Counted from the stretch's first letter, positions 56,916 through 64,000 are shown. The stretch is 64,000 nucleotides of DNA from Dechloromonas denitrificans (GCF_001551835.1 NZ_LODL01000021.1:665679-729678), one strand, 5' to 3'. A program made the numbers and translations. Notes: a model not told the origin generated them from the sequence alone.

Positions 56916-58127
56916 TCAGTACTGGGCCGAGGCCGAGACAAAGCCGATGCGGTCTTTGTAGTCGAGCGAGTCGTAATTGACGTTACGGTTTTCGTAGGCA
57001 ACGCCGGCCTTCAGCTCAACCCAGCGCACCGGCAGATAGGCCAGATCGAAGCCGACGCGGGTGAACTTGTCTTCCCGCTGCTCGGTGCCGGCCGGCAAGG
57101 CGACGATCTCGCCTTTGTAGGAGCGCAGGCCGTAGCCAAGGCGAGCGGTGGCGGTCAGGGTGCTGGTGGCGGCCCATTTGGTGGCCAGCGTCAGTTCATC
57201 CAGCACGTAGTAGCTGGAGGTCAGTTGCTGGAAGGTTTCCAGGCCGTGCTTGTAGCCGAGATTGAGGCTGCCCTTGGCGGTTGCCGCATAGGCGAAATCG
57301 AGATTGCCGACCCAGCCGTCGTAGTCGCGGTCGGCGAAGTGGTCGTGCTTGCGCGCCAGGTATTCGAGGCGGCCGCGCACCTGGCTCTTGCCGGTCAGAC
57401 GCCAGTCGGCATCGAGTTCGTAGCTGTCCTGGACGAAACCGTTGTCGTACTGCAGCGTGCTGTTGAACTGCCGTTTCGAGTAGGTGCCGTCGAGATGCTT
57501 GGCGCGCACGGTCACCGTGTTGCCGGACAGCGGCCGGTAACGCAGGCCGTAGTTGTAGCCGTTGGCGTCGTAGTCGCTGTCGGCCAGAAAGGGCTGTTCG
57601 TTGGTCAGGCTGTAGCGCGAAACGCCGACCACTGCCGCCCAGTTCGAATGAAACCAGTAGTTGGCGCTGAACCGTTCGTTCTCGATGGTACGGACGTTGC
57701 GGACCCGGAAATTGCGGTAGTCGGAAAACGAATTGAGCGACTCATTGCGATCGACGGCGAGTTCGCCGGTCCAGCGCGTTCCGGCCGCCCACAGCCATTT
57801 CGCATCGTAGTTCAGGGCCTGAAAATCGAGATAGTCGTTGGTCTTGTAGCGATTATCGACCAGGCTGACATTGGCGATCAGGCGCTGCAAACCAAACAAC
57901 TTGTTGAAATTCAGACCAAGCGTCATGGTCGTGATGGTGTCCGACTTGCCGTCCAGGCCGACGCTTTTCGGGTCGACCGAGGGGGCCAGGCGGAACAGGT
58001 TGTCATCACGCATCGATGACAGTGTGGCGCTCAGATTCAGGACGTCGCCCTCGTTGGCGCGCACCCCGGGCGCTTGTAAAAGCACCAGGCAAGCGAACGC
58101 GAGCAGCGATTTTTGACATGACATCAT
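56916..58127 (-). CDS. epsL: Outer-membrane beta-barrel protein EpsL
   Basis: Probable outer-membrane exit channel of the polysaccharide. 403 residues: signal peptide (MMSCQKSLLAFACLVLLQAPGVRA), then many alternating amphipathic strands; C-terminus FVSASAQY ends in an aromatic, as barrels do. Start ATG at 58127 or 58124. Head of the epsL-D-E-F-G-xrtB run; with a terminator upstream, probably the operon start. Confidence 0.87.
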   Translation of the reverse strand: MMSCQKSLLAFACLVLLQAPGVRANEGDVLNLSATLSSMRDDNLFRLAPSVDPKSVGLDGKSDTITTMTLGLNFNKLFGLQRLIANVSLVDNRYKTNDYLDFQALNYDAKWLWAAGTRWTGELAVDRNESLNSFSDYRNFRVRNVRTIENERFSANYWFHSNWAAVVGVSRYSLTNEQPFLADSDYDANGYNYGLRYRPLSGNTVTVRAKHLDGTYSKRQFNSTLQYDNGFVQDSYELDADWRLTGKSQVRGRLEYLARKHDHFADRDYDGWVGNLDFAYAATAKGSLNLGYKHGLETFQQLTSSYYVLDELTLATKWAATSTLTATARLGYGLRSYKGEIVALPAGTEQREDKFTRVGFDLAYLPVRWVELKAGVAYENRNVNYDSLDYKDRIGFVSASAQY

Positions 58128-58143
58128 GCTTGCGATCTTATCA

Positions 58144-58180
58144 CATTGCACTGCAACATTTTACACAAATGGCATTGCAC
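58144..58180. repeat. Direct repeat upstream of epsL
   Basis: CATTGCAC occurs at 58144-58151 and 58173-58180, 29 bp apart start to start. A similar TGCACTGCA...TTTTA element occurs at 58147 and near 58257. Lies 17-53 bp before the epsL start. Could be a regulatory site or chance. Confidence 0.35.
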
Positions 58181-58212
58181 AAAAAAACGAAAGACGGGGC
58201 CATTGCCCCGTC
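58181..58212 (-). terminator. Terminator of the PEP-CTERM gene pair
   Basis: On the minus strand GACGGGGC/GCCCCGTC with a 4-nt loop is followed by TTTCGTTTTTTT. It ends the transcript of the PEP-CTERM genes at 58305-59367 and lies 54 bp before epsL. Confidence 0.85.
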
Positions 58213-58304
58213 TGGATCTAGCACACCGCAAGGCGGACCACGCACTCACCGATTTGTGCACTGCACCTTTTAGAGGCGCGGCGCGCGACCGGCGAAAATA
58301 CCCC

Positions 58305-58841
58305 CTAGACCTGCCGCGCCTTGCGCCGGGCGATGCCGGCGATCAGGCCAAGACCGGCCAGCAGCATGGCGTAGGTCGCCGGCTCGGGTACCGCACTGAC
58401 CGACTGGGGCGCGGCGCTGAGCGACTGGGCAAAGGAGGCGCGCAGCGTGAATTGGGCACCACTCTGAGCGGCCAGCCCGGAAACCACGACCTTGTAGGCA
58501 GTTGCCCCGGCCAGATCGACATCCTGGTTGGCGGCGTCCTTAAAACTGGCCACCAGATTGTCGGCGTTGTTCTTACCGGCAATCACGCCGGTCAGGCTGG
58601 TGCCCGCCACCGTGTAGACGTTGATCGACAGGTTATCGAACAGGTTGCTCAGGGTGGTCGCGTAGATCCGGCCCTGGCTGGGCGAGTAGTCGCTGCCCGT
58701 CAGCAGCAGGAACTCCTGGGCGAAGGAACCCGGCTGGGCGACGGAGGAGATGAATGCGCTCTCCGTCGGTTTCGCCTGCACCACCCCGATCGCGAGCAAC
58801 AGCGCTGCGGTGAACAGGCTATTTTTGATGATTTTCAGCAT
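58305..58841 (-). CDS. PEP-CTERM protein, 178 aa
   Basis: Secreted exosortase substrate. Signal peptide (MLKIIKNSLFTAALLLAIGVVQA), beta-rich body without the FxDxF motif, sorting signal VPEPATYAMLLAGLGLIAGI then ARRKARQV. Starts 10 bp after the upstream PEP-CTERM gene, so cotranscribed and sharing its promoter palindrome. Confidence 0.92.
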   Translation of the reverse strand: MLKIIKNSLFTAALLLAIGVVQAKPTESAFISSVAQPGSFAQEFLLLTGSDYSPSQGRIYATTLSNLFDNLSINVYTVAGTSLTGVIAGKNNADNLVASFKDAANQDVDLAGATAYKVVVSGLAAQSGAQFTLRASFAQSLSAAPQSVSAVPEPATYAMLLAGLGLIAGIARRKARQV

Positions 58842-58851
58842 GATCGACCTT

Positions 58852-59367
58852 TCATTTACCGAGGTAGCGACGACGCGCCAGTGCCATCAGGCCCAGCCCG
58901 CCGAGCAGCAGGCCGAGGCCGGCCGGCTCGGGAACGGCCAGCGCCGCTGCCTGCAGAGAATAGCTCTGCCCCAGGTCAGCTGACTCCGTACCGCTAATGG
59001 TCAGGGTGTAGGTTTGCCCGGCCTGCAGACCACTCAGGACTTGCCCGACGGAGACCAGGTCGTCGGCCAGAACGACGTTCGGCAGATAGGTGCCGGCCCC
59101 GCTACCGCCGGTCAGGCTGAAGCTGAAACCGGGCAGATCGGCTGCCGAAGCGCCCCAGAAGAACGAAGTCAGGCCGAATTGCACGCTGCTGCCGGAGAGC
59201 AGGCTGAAACTGAAGCTGTCGAAAAACGGATCGCCGTCCGGCAAGGCAACTTCGAGCGGCGCGGAACCCGAAACGCCGACCGGGCCGAGCGTGTAAAACG
59301 CGGCATTGGCGGTGCCGGTCAGCGCCAGTGCGGCGACGGCAAAAGCCAGTTGTTTGAGTTTTGACAT
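58852..59367 (-). CDS. PEP-CTERM protein (FxDxF-like), 171 aa
   Basis: Secreted exosortase substrate. Signal peptide (MSKLKQLAFAVAALALTGTANA), Gly/Ser-rich beta body with FFDSFSF, and sorting signal VPEPAGLGLLLGGLGLMALA then RRRYLGK. The FxDxF-type FDSF motif relates it to the gene at 35462. A palindrome lies 63-78 bp before the ATG. Divergent from the thioesterase gene. Confidence 0.9.
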   Translation of the reverse strand: MSKLKQLAFAVAALALTGTANAAFYTLGPVGVSGSAPLEVALPDGDPFFDSFSFSLLSGSSVQFGLTSFFWGASAADLPGFSFSLTGGSGAGTYLPNVVLADDLVSVGQVLSGLQAGQTYTLTISGTESADLGQSYSLQAAALAVPEPAGLGLLLGGLGLMALARRRYLGK

Positions 59368-59400
59368 GGGGATAACCCGGGGAAATATTTGATGGCGCCG

Positions 59401-59406
59401 ATTTTA
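59401..59406 (-). promoter_or_regulatory. Putative -10 of the PEP-CTERM pair at 58305-59367
   Basis: TAAAAT on the minus strand, nucleotides 24-29 after the palindrome at 59430-59445, the same offset as in the other two promoters. Confidence 0.5.
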
Positions 59407-59429
59407 CCCAGCCGCCGACAGGGCCCCAT

Positions 59430-59445
59430 TAGTCCATTCAGCCTA
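59430..59445. promoter_or_regulatory. 16-bp palindrome before a PEP-CTERM gene (copy 3)
   Basis: Plus strand TAGTCCATTCAGCCTA (minus TAGGCTGAATGGACTA), centre 70.5 bp before the ATG at 59367. Matches the consensus of the other two copies. Confidence 0.7.
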
Positions 59446-59467
59446 TTCCGTGAGTTATTTCACGGAA
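59446..59467. repeat. 8-bp inverted repeat abutting palindrome copy 3
   Basis: TTCCGTGA and TCACGGAA with a 6-bp spacer, touching the 16-bp palindrome on its upstream side. Not found next to the other two copies. Possible operator in the divergent region. Confidence 0.5.
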
Positions 59468-59611
59468 CGACGGAGCACCGGAAAAGGCCTTTCGAGGCGC
59501 GTTGCCGGCAGCGGCTGGCGGGATTTGCATGCCCGTTGTCCGCCCCGGCAATGGCCGCCCAGCCACCGGGGCGCCTACGATAACGGCTGGCAATAACAAC
59601 CAGGAGACAAC

Positions 59612-60073
59612 ATGCAGGCCTTTCAGGATTTTTACCCGGAGAACGTGGCGCACTGTTACGGCTGCGGCCGGCTCAATGCCGATGGGCACCAGATCAAGAC
59701 ATTCTGGGACGGCGACGAAACGGTGACCCGCTTTCAGCCCAAACCAGAACATACGGCGATTCCCGGCTTCGTCTATGGCGGTCTGCTCGCCTCGCTGATC
59801 GACTGCCATTGCACCGGCACCGCCGCTGCCGCGATGTACCGGGCGGAGAACCGGGCGATGGACAGCCTGCCGGCTTTCCGCTTCGTCACCGGCTCGCTGC
59901 AGGTCAGCTACCTAAAGCCGACCCCGCTCGGTCCGCAACTGGAAATCCGTGGTCGGGTGAAGGAGATCAAGGGCCGCAAGGTCGTCGTCGAGGCGACGCT
60001 TTATGCCGAAGGTGTCGCCACCGCACGCGGCGAAGTCGTCGCCCTGCAAATGCCGGATAGTTTTACGGCCTAG
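59612..60073 (+). CDS. PaaI-family thioesterase (hotdog fold)
   Basis: Hydrolyses acyl-CoA-type thioesters. 153 residues in a hotdog fold: PGFVYGGLLASLIDCHCTGTAA carries the active-site region and GSLQVSYLKPTPLG is the core beta sheet. N-terminal CYGCGRLN pair may bind metal. ATG at 59612 with AGGAG 6 bp upstream. Divergent from the PEP-CTERM operon. Confidence 0.85.
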   Translation: MQAFQDFYPENVAHCYGCGRLNADGHQIKTFWDGDETVTRFQPKPEHTAIPGFVYGGLLASLIDCHCTGTAAAAMYRAENRAMDSLPAFRFVTGSLQVSYLKPTPLGPQLEIRGRVKEIKGRKVVVEATLYAEGVATARGEVVALQMPDSFTA

Positions 60074-60091
60074 GGAAACACTGAACAAATC

Positions 60092-60158
60092 GTCATCCTT
60101 GCGAAAGCGGGGATCCAGTGCCTTGACGCTTCTGGATTCCCGCCTACGCGGGAATGAC
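60092..60158. repeat. REP-like inverted pair
   Basis: Two 27-bp arms in opposite orientation, 60092-60118 and 60132-60158, separated by 13 bp. Both show GTCAT...CCAG ends; the right arm contains the palindrome ATTCCCGCCTACGCGGGAAT. A near-identical right arm is at 62712-62738. Typical of the GTCATTCCCGC...repeats in Neisseria and other proteobacteria. The last base of the arm is part of the stop codon of the sigma factor gene. Confidence 0.75.
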
Positions 60159-60757
60159 TAATCGGATTTAATCAGCACTTCCTTAGGCAGTTGCCCTTCA
60201 GCCATTGGCGGACGCGGCGTGAAACAGCAGACGGTGCCGCTGGCATCGAAATGGACCTGGCAGGCGCTTTCCAGTTGCTGGCGTAAGCGGGCCCGGGCCC
60301 GCTGGACGCGCGACTTGGCGCCGGCCAGGGAAATGCCGAGCTGATCGGCCAGCGCCTGTTGCGAATGCCCCTCGATGTCGCAGAAAGTGATTGCCAGCCG
60401 GTCCTCGGCCGACAGTTCGCTGAGCACTCGGGGCAGGCACTGGCTGAGCGCCTCGACAACGGCCGGCTCGGTCCCGGGCATCGCCGGCAGATCGTCCGGC
60501 AAGGCAATTGTTTCGCGGCGGCAGCGCAGGTGATCGGCCAGGGCATTGCGCGCCACCTGGAAAAACCAGGCGCGTGGCTGGTTGACCGCAGCAAACGCCT
60601 CGCCCTGGCGGAGCGCCTTGATGAAGACTTCCTGCAGCAACTCCTCGGCATCTTCCGGCCGGGCACAGCGATGGCGCAGGTAGCCGAGCAGTTCGCCGGC
60701 CACCGCCTGCCAGGCGGCCAGCAGGCAGCCCGCCCCGGTGGATTCAGCCGCGCTCAT
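60158..60757 (-). CDS. sigZ: SigZ-like ECF sigma factor
   Basis: RNA polymerase sigma subunit. Region 2 (LLGYLRHRCARPEDAEELLQEVF, AWFFQVARNALADHLR) and region 4 (LSAEDRLAITFCDIEGHSQQ, LGISLAGAKSRVQRARARLR) are clear. Cys-rich end CQVHFDASGTVCCFTPR is typical of the SigZ group. ATG at 60757 overlaps the ACR3 gene by 14 bp and follows AAGG; an ATG 6 codons earlier is possible. No anti-sigma factor follows. TAG stop lies at the end of the REP-like repeat. Confidence 0.88.
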   Translation of the reverse strand: MSAAESTGAGCLLAAWQAVAGELLGYLRHRCARPEDAEELLQEVFIKALRQGEAFAAVNQPRAWFFQVARNALADHLRCRRETIALPDDLPAMPGTEPAVVEALSQCLPRVLSELSAEDRLAITFCDIEGHSQQALADQLGISLAGAKSRVQRARARLRQQLESACQVHFDASGTVCCFTPRPPMAEGQLPKEVLIKSD

Positions 60758-61811
60758 ACCACCCTTGGCTGGCATTGACGACGCGGACGACGAGCAGCAT
60801 GACCGGCACTTCGATCAGCACGCCGACCACCGTCGCCAGCGCCGCCCCCGACTCGAAGCCGAACAGGCTGATCGCCGCCGCGACGGCCAGTTCGAAGAAA
60901 TTGGAAGCGCCGATCAGGGCCGACGGGCAGGCGATATTGTGCTTTTCACCAAGCGCCCGGTTCAGCCAATAAGCCAGCGCCGAATTGAAGAAGACCTGGA
61001 TCAGGATCGGCACGGCGAGCAGGGCGATAACCAACGGCTGGCGCAGGATGGCTTCACCCTGGAAGGCGAAGAGCAGGACCAGCGTCAGCAATAGCGCGGT
61101 GATCGACCACGGGCCGATTTTCGCCATGGCCGCGGCGAAAGCCGCCGGACCGCGCGCCAGCAGCGACTTGCGCCACCACTGGGCGAGTGCCACCGGAATG
61201 ACGATGTAGAGGCCGACCGAAATCAGCAGCGTCGCCCACGGCACGGTAATCGCCGAAATCCCGAGCAGGAAGGCGACCAGCGGCGCGAAGGCGAAGACCA
61301 TGATCAGGTCGTTGACCGCCACCTGCGACAGCGTGAACAGCGGGTCACCATTCGACAGCCGGCTCCAGACGAAAACCATCGCGGTACACGGTGCCGCCGC
61401 CAGCAGGATCAGGCCGGCGATGTAGCTGTCGAGCTGTTCGGCCGGCAGATAATCGACGAACAACTGGCGGATGAACAGCCAGCCAAGGAAAGCCATCGAA
61501 AACGGCTTGACCAGCCAGTTCACGAACAGCGTGACGCCGATGCCGCGGACATGCTGCCGTACTTCGTGCAGGGCGCCGAAATCAACCTTGACCAGCATCG
61601 GGATGATCATCACCCAGATCAGCAGCCCGACCGGCAGATTGACCTGCGCCACCTCCATCCGGCCGATCGCCAGGAAGACCCCGGGCATCGCCTGGCCGAG
61701 GGCGATGCCCGCAACGATGCAGGTAAAGACCCAGAGCGACAGGTAGCGCTCGAAACCGCTCATCGCGGCCGCAGCCGGCCGTTCGAGCGCCACTTCGCAG
61801 GGCGCGCTCAT
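60744..61811 (-). CDS. acr3: ACR3-type arsenite efflux transporter
   Basis: Exports arsenite across the inner membrane. 355 residues with ten membrane helices, including LAAAPCTAMVFVWSRLSNGD, the conserved helix with the essential Cys, and NDLIMVFAFAPLVAFLLG. ATGA overlap with the arsC stop. Follows arsR and arsC in the order typical of ars operons. Confidence 0.95.
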   Translation of the reverse strand: MSAPCEVALERPAAAAMSGFERYLSLWVFTCIVAGIALGQAMPGVFLAIGRMEVAQVNLPVGLLIWVMIIPMLVKVDFGALHEVRQHVRGIGVTLFVNWLVKPFSMAFLGWLFIRQLFVDYLPAEQLDSYIAGLILLAAAPCTAMVFVWSRLSNGDPLFTLSQVAVNDLIMVFAFAPLVAFLLGISAITVPWATLLISVGLYIVIPVALAQWWRKSLLARGPAAFAAAMAKIGPWSITALLLTLVLLFAFQGEAILRQPLVIALLAVPILIQVFFNSALAYWLNRALGEKHNIACPSALIGASNFFELAVAAAISLFGFESGAALATVVGVLIEVPVMLLVVRVVNASQGWYERG

Positions 61812-62311
61812 GCGGCGGCCTCGGCGTGAATCTGGCGGGCCGCATCGACGATTGCTGCGGTCGACATCGTTTCCAGGGGCAATTTCAAAAAGGCCGTGAT
61901 GCGTTTTTCCAGTTCGCCATAGGCGGTTTCGAAGGCGGCCCGGCGGGCGGCCAGCGGTTCGACATGGGCCGGGTCGGCGATGCCCCAGTGCGCCGTCGCC
62001 GGGTGGCCGGGCCAGATCGGACAGGCTTCACCGGCCGCGCTGGCGCAAACGGTAAAGATGAAATCGAGCGACGGCGCCCCGGCCGCGGCGAACTCGTCCC
62101 ACGACTTGCTGCGCGGCTGCCCGCCATTCGGCCAGGGTACGCCGTGCGCCGCCAGCGTTTCGAGGGCGACCGGATTGACCTGGCCGCTCGGCTGGCTGCC
62201 GGCTGAAAAGGCACGGATGCGGCCCGCGCCGAGATGGTTGAACAGCGCCTCGCCGAGGATCGAGCGAGCCGAATTGCCGGTGCACAACACCAGCACGTTG
62301 AAAGTTTTCAT
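61808..62311 (-). CDS. arsC: Arsenate reductase ArsC (low-molecular-weight phosphatase type)
   Basis: Reduces arsenate to arsenite for ACR3. 167 residues with the P-loop VLCTGNSARSILGE (CX5R; catalytic Cys10) and FTVCASAAGEACPIWPG with the resolving Cys. Thioredoxin-type. ATGA overlap with arsR sets the start at 62311; longer open frame upstream overlaps arsR. Confidence 0.95.
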   Translation of the reverse strand: MKTFNVLVLCTGNSARSILGEALFNHLGAGRIRAFSAGSQPSGQVNPVALETLAAHGVPWPNGGQPRSKSWDEFAAAGAPSLDFIFTVCASAAGEACPIWPGHPATAHWGIADPAHVEPLAARRAAFETAYGELEKRITAFLKLPLETMSTAAIVDAARQIHAEAAA

Positions 62312-62643
62312 GGGCAGATTTCCGGATGGCAAAGATCGACCGCTTCGCCGCAGGGTTGGCCGCCGCAGCAATCCTCGGTCAGGTAGCGCAGCAACTCGTT
62401 CATCGCCGCATAGTCGGTCGAGTAATAGATGAACCGGCCTTCCTGGCGGGCCACGGCCAAGCCGGCCGCGACCAGTTCCTTGAGGTGGAAGCTGAGCCGG
62501 CCATTGGCCTCGATGGCCAGCGCCTCGGCGATCTTGCCGACCGACAGACCGGCCGCGCCGGCGCGGACGAGCAGGCGGAAGATTTCGAGACGGGTGGCGT
62601 GGGCCAGCGCCCCCAATGCAGTGACGGCAGTTTTTGATTCCAT
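62308..62643 (-). CDS. arsR: ArsR-family arsenic-responsive repressor
   Basis: Winged-helix repressor of the operon; released by arsenite. 111 residues with LAHATRLEIFRLLV, GRLSFHLKELVAAGLAVARQEGRFIYY (recognition helix) and a C-terminal Cys cluster CCGGQPC...LCHPEIC as the probable As(III) site rather than in the DNA-binding helix. The start codon lies within a 9-bp perfect inverted repeat, the likely autoregulatory operator. Confidence 0.93.
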   Translation of the reverse strand: MESKTAVTALGALAHATRLEIFRLLVRAGAAGLSVGKIAEALAIEANGRLSFHLKELVAAGLAVARQEGRFIYYSTDYAAMNELLRYLTEDCCGGQPCGEAVDLCHPEICP

Positions 62644-62665
62644 ATTTCAATAATCGTTGAAATAT
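62642..62665. promoter_or_regulatory. ArsR operator candidate
   Basis: ATATTTCAA and TTGAAATAT are perfect 9-bp arms around a 6-bp spacer, overlapping the arsR ATG. Resembles the TTGAA-type ArsR binding site. Confidence 0.7.
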
Positions 62666-62711
62666 TATCCGAAGGCAAGCACGACCCACCACTTTCCGCG
62701 CCTGGAGAGTT

Positions 62712-62744
62712 CTGGATTCCCGCCTGCGCGGGAATGACTAAGCG
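62712..62744. repeat. REP-like repeat, second copy
   Basis: CTGGATTCCCGCCTGCGCGG... differs from the arm at 60132-60158 at one position and homology extends a few bases to 62744. Lies at the 3-prime end of the sigma-54 regulator gene. Confidence 0.75.
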
Positions 62745-64000
62745 GAGCCCCCCTGCTTGCTGGCCCCTTGGCGCACTGCCTGCAATTTGCGATACAGCGT
62801 GCGCTGGCTGATGCCCAACTGCCCGGCCAGCGTCGACAGATCGCCGCCCAGCCGGTCGACCGCCCAGGCCAGGTAGCGCTGCTCGACACTTTCCAGATCG
62901 AGCACTTCGGCCAGTTGAAAAGCACCGCTGGCATTCGGCAAGACCGCCGGCAGATCTTCGGCCATTTCGGTCAGGTGCGGCAGTTCCAGCGTGTCGCCAT
63001 CGGCCAGCAGGGAAGCGCGCTCGATCAGGTTGCGCAGTTCGCGGATATTGCCGCTGAAGCGCCGGCCACTCAGCCAGGCCAGTGCCGCCGGCGAGAACTT
63101 GCGGCCGGGCTTGCGATCGACCCGTTCGAGCAGGGAAGCGGCGAGCAGCGGGATGTCCTCGGCCCGCTCATGCAGCGCCGGGGTGTGGATCGGGAAGGTG
63201 TTGATGCGGAAATAGAGGTCGCGGCGAAAGGTTTCGGCCTGGACCATGGCCCGCAGGTCGCGATGGGTCGCCGTGATCAGCCGGAAATCGGCCGGCAGCC
63301 AGTCCAGCCCGCCGACCCGGCGATAGGTGCCGGTTTCGAGCAGGCGCAGCAGCTTGACCTGCAAGGACAGGGGCAATTCGCCGATTTCATCGAGAAACAG
63401 CGTACCGCCGGCCGCCGCCTCGACCAGCCCTTGTTTGCGGTGCGTGGCGCCGGTGAAGGCCCCCTTCTCGTAGCCGAACAGCTCGCTCTCGAACAGGGTT
63501 TCGGTCATGCCGGCACAGTCGACCGCGACGAATGGCCCCTCCTCGCGGGCGCTGGCCTCGTGGATGGCGTGGGCGACCAGTTCCTTGCCGGTGCCGGTTT
63601 CGCCGAGCAGCACGACCGCCGCATTCGAGTTGGCGACGCGCAAGACCTTTTCCAGCATGCCGATGAAGGCCGGCGAACGGCCGACCAGCCCCTGCGCCGC
63701 CGCCCGGCTGCTGGCCTGGCGAACGACGCGCATGGTTTCGACGAAATAGGCGATCTGCCCCCGGTCGTCGCGGATCGGCGTCGTTTCGACCGCGACATGC
63801 TCCTCGCCGCGCGGCGTGTGATGCAGGTGCAGGACGTGCTGCGGCGTGCCGGCTTCGAGGCTTTGCTTGAGCGGGCAGGATTCGCCGGCCTGGTCGCAGG
63901 GCACGGCGAAATGGTGCGACACCTCGTAACAAGTGCGCCCGACAATCGGTTTGCCGCCCCCGAACTCGCGGATATAGGCGGCGTTGGCGGCGACGATGCG
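62738..64000 (-). CDS. Sigma-54-dependent Fis-family activator with PAS domain (5-prime end beyond window)
   Basis: Enhancer-binding activator of sigma-54 promoters. Visible part from the right edge: PAS-like domain with a CYEVSHHF...PC...CP pattern of Cys/His, AAA+ domain with Walker A GETGTGKE and GAFTGATH (sigma-54 contact), and a C-terminal Fis HTH ([18 protein letters not shown]). No internal start fits as well as an upstream one, because the PAS continues to the edge. The TAG stop lies in the REP-like repeat. Confidence 0.9.
   Translation of the reverse strand, partial: RIVAANAAYIREFGGGKPIVGRTCYEVSHHFAVPCDQAGESCPLKQSLEAGTPQHVLHLHHTPRGEEHVAVETTPIRDDRGQIAYFVETMRVVRQASSRAAAQGLVGRSPAFIGMLEKVLRVANSNAAVVLLGETGTGKELVAHAIHEASAREEGPFVAVDCAGMTETLFESELFGYEKGAFTGATHRKQGLVEAAAGGTLFLDEIGELPLSLQVKLLRLLETGTYRRVGGLDWLPADFRLITATHRDLRAMVQAETFRRDLYFRINTFPIHTPALHERAEDIPLLAASLLERVDRKPGRKFSPAALAWLSGRRFSGNIRELRNLIERASLLADGDTLELPHLTEMAEDLPAVLPNASGAFQLAEVLDLESVEQRYLAWAVDRLGGDLSTLAGQLGISQRTLYRKLQAVRQGASKQGGSA

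Noticed and set aside
53090..58019. Long plus-strand frames over epsF, epsE, epsD and epsL
   Set aside because: Antisense shadows of the EPS export genes. Their length comes from codon bias.
60092..60158. Neisserial dRS3/insertion sequence remnant
   Set aside because: The ATTCCC...GGGAAT core resembles dRS3, but no transposase or target-site duplication is present, and such palindromes are common in proteobacteria; kept only as REP-like.

Overview
The window reads as one stretch of a high-GC betaproteobacterial chromosome. Gene content (cheY-cheZ-cheA, motAB, ccoNOQP-ccoGH-ccoIS, and an XrtB-type exosortase/EPS locus with PEP-CTERM proteins) fits a motile, microaerobic or denitrifying member of the Rhodocyclales (Dechloromonas/Azonexus-like). 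That placement is inferred from family knowledge and was not searched. No rRNA, tRNA, CRISPR array or intact insertion sequence was seen.

Region 1 (1-18190, all minus strand) is a chemotaxis and motility block. In transcription order it runs motA, motB, cheY, cheA, cheW, two chemoreceptors, cheR, cheD, cheB, a STAS protein, two cheV, a second cheY, cheZ and a second cheA cut by the left edge. Both receptors end in a W-x-x-F tail that could dock CheR/CheB, and the complete CheA carries an unusual YGFF repeat linker.

Region 2 (18254-25416) holds a Nudix hydrolase convergent with a TonB-like protein, then a DUF3149 microprotein, ccoH and ccoG, and the cbb3 oxidase genes ccoP, Q, O, N. An FNR/ANR-type box lies upstream of ccoN. 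Region 3 (25413-31053) holds the oxidase copper/maturation genes ccoS and ccoI, a short-chain dehydrogenase with an 11-G tract, a small Cys-rich protein, a REC-GGDEF protein and a lytic transglycosylase.

Region 4 (31082-59445) is a large exopolysaccharide and protein-sorting locus. It has the initiating phosphotransferase EpsB, a divergent LuxR-type EpsA, sugar-nucleotide genes (manC-like, a nucleotidyltransferase, rmlCADB), an acetyltransferase, WecG-type and other glycosyltransferases, a GH26 glycanase, a polymerase/ligase-like protein, a pyruvyl transferase pair, EpsI, a flippase, exosortase XrtB, and EpsG, F, E, D and L. Four PEP-CTERM proteins flank it. The likely scheme is assembly on a lipid carrier starting with EpsB, flipping, polymerisation, export through EpsE/F/G/L, and XrtB processing of the PEP-CTERM substrates. 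Three PEP-CTERM transcription units share a 16-bp palindrome 68-71 bp before the start codon with an identically spaced -10-like hexamer. This is the best candidate here for an undescribed regulatory circuit.

Region 5 (59612-64000) has a PaaI-type thioesterase, REP-like repeats, an arsenic operon (arsR, arsC, ACR3) whose last gene overlaps a SigZ-like sigma factor, and a PAS-containing sigma-54 activator cut by the right edge.
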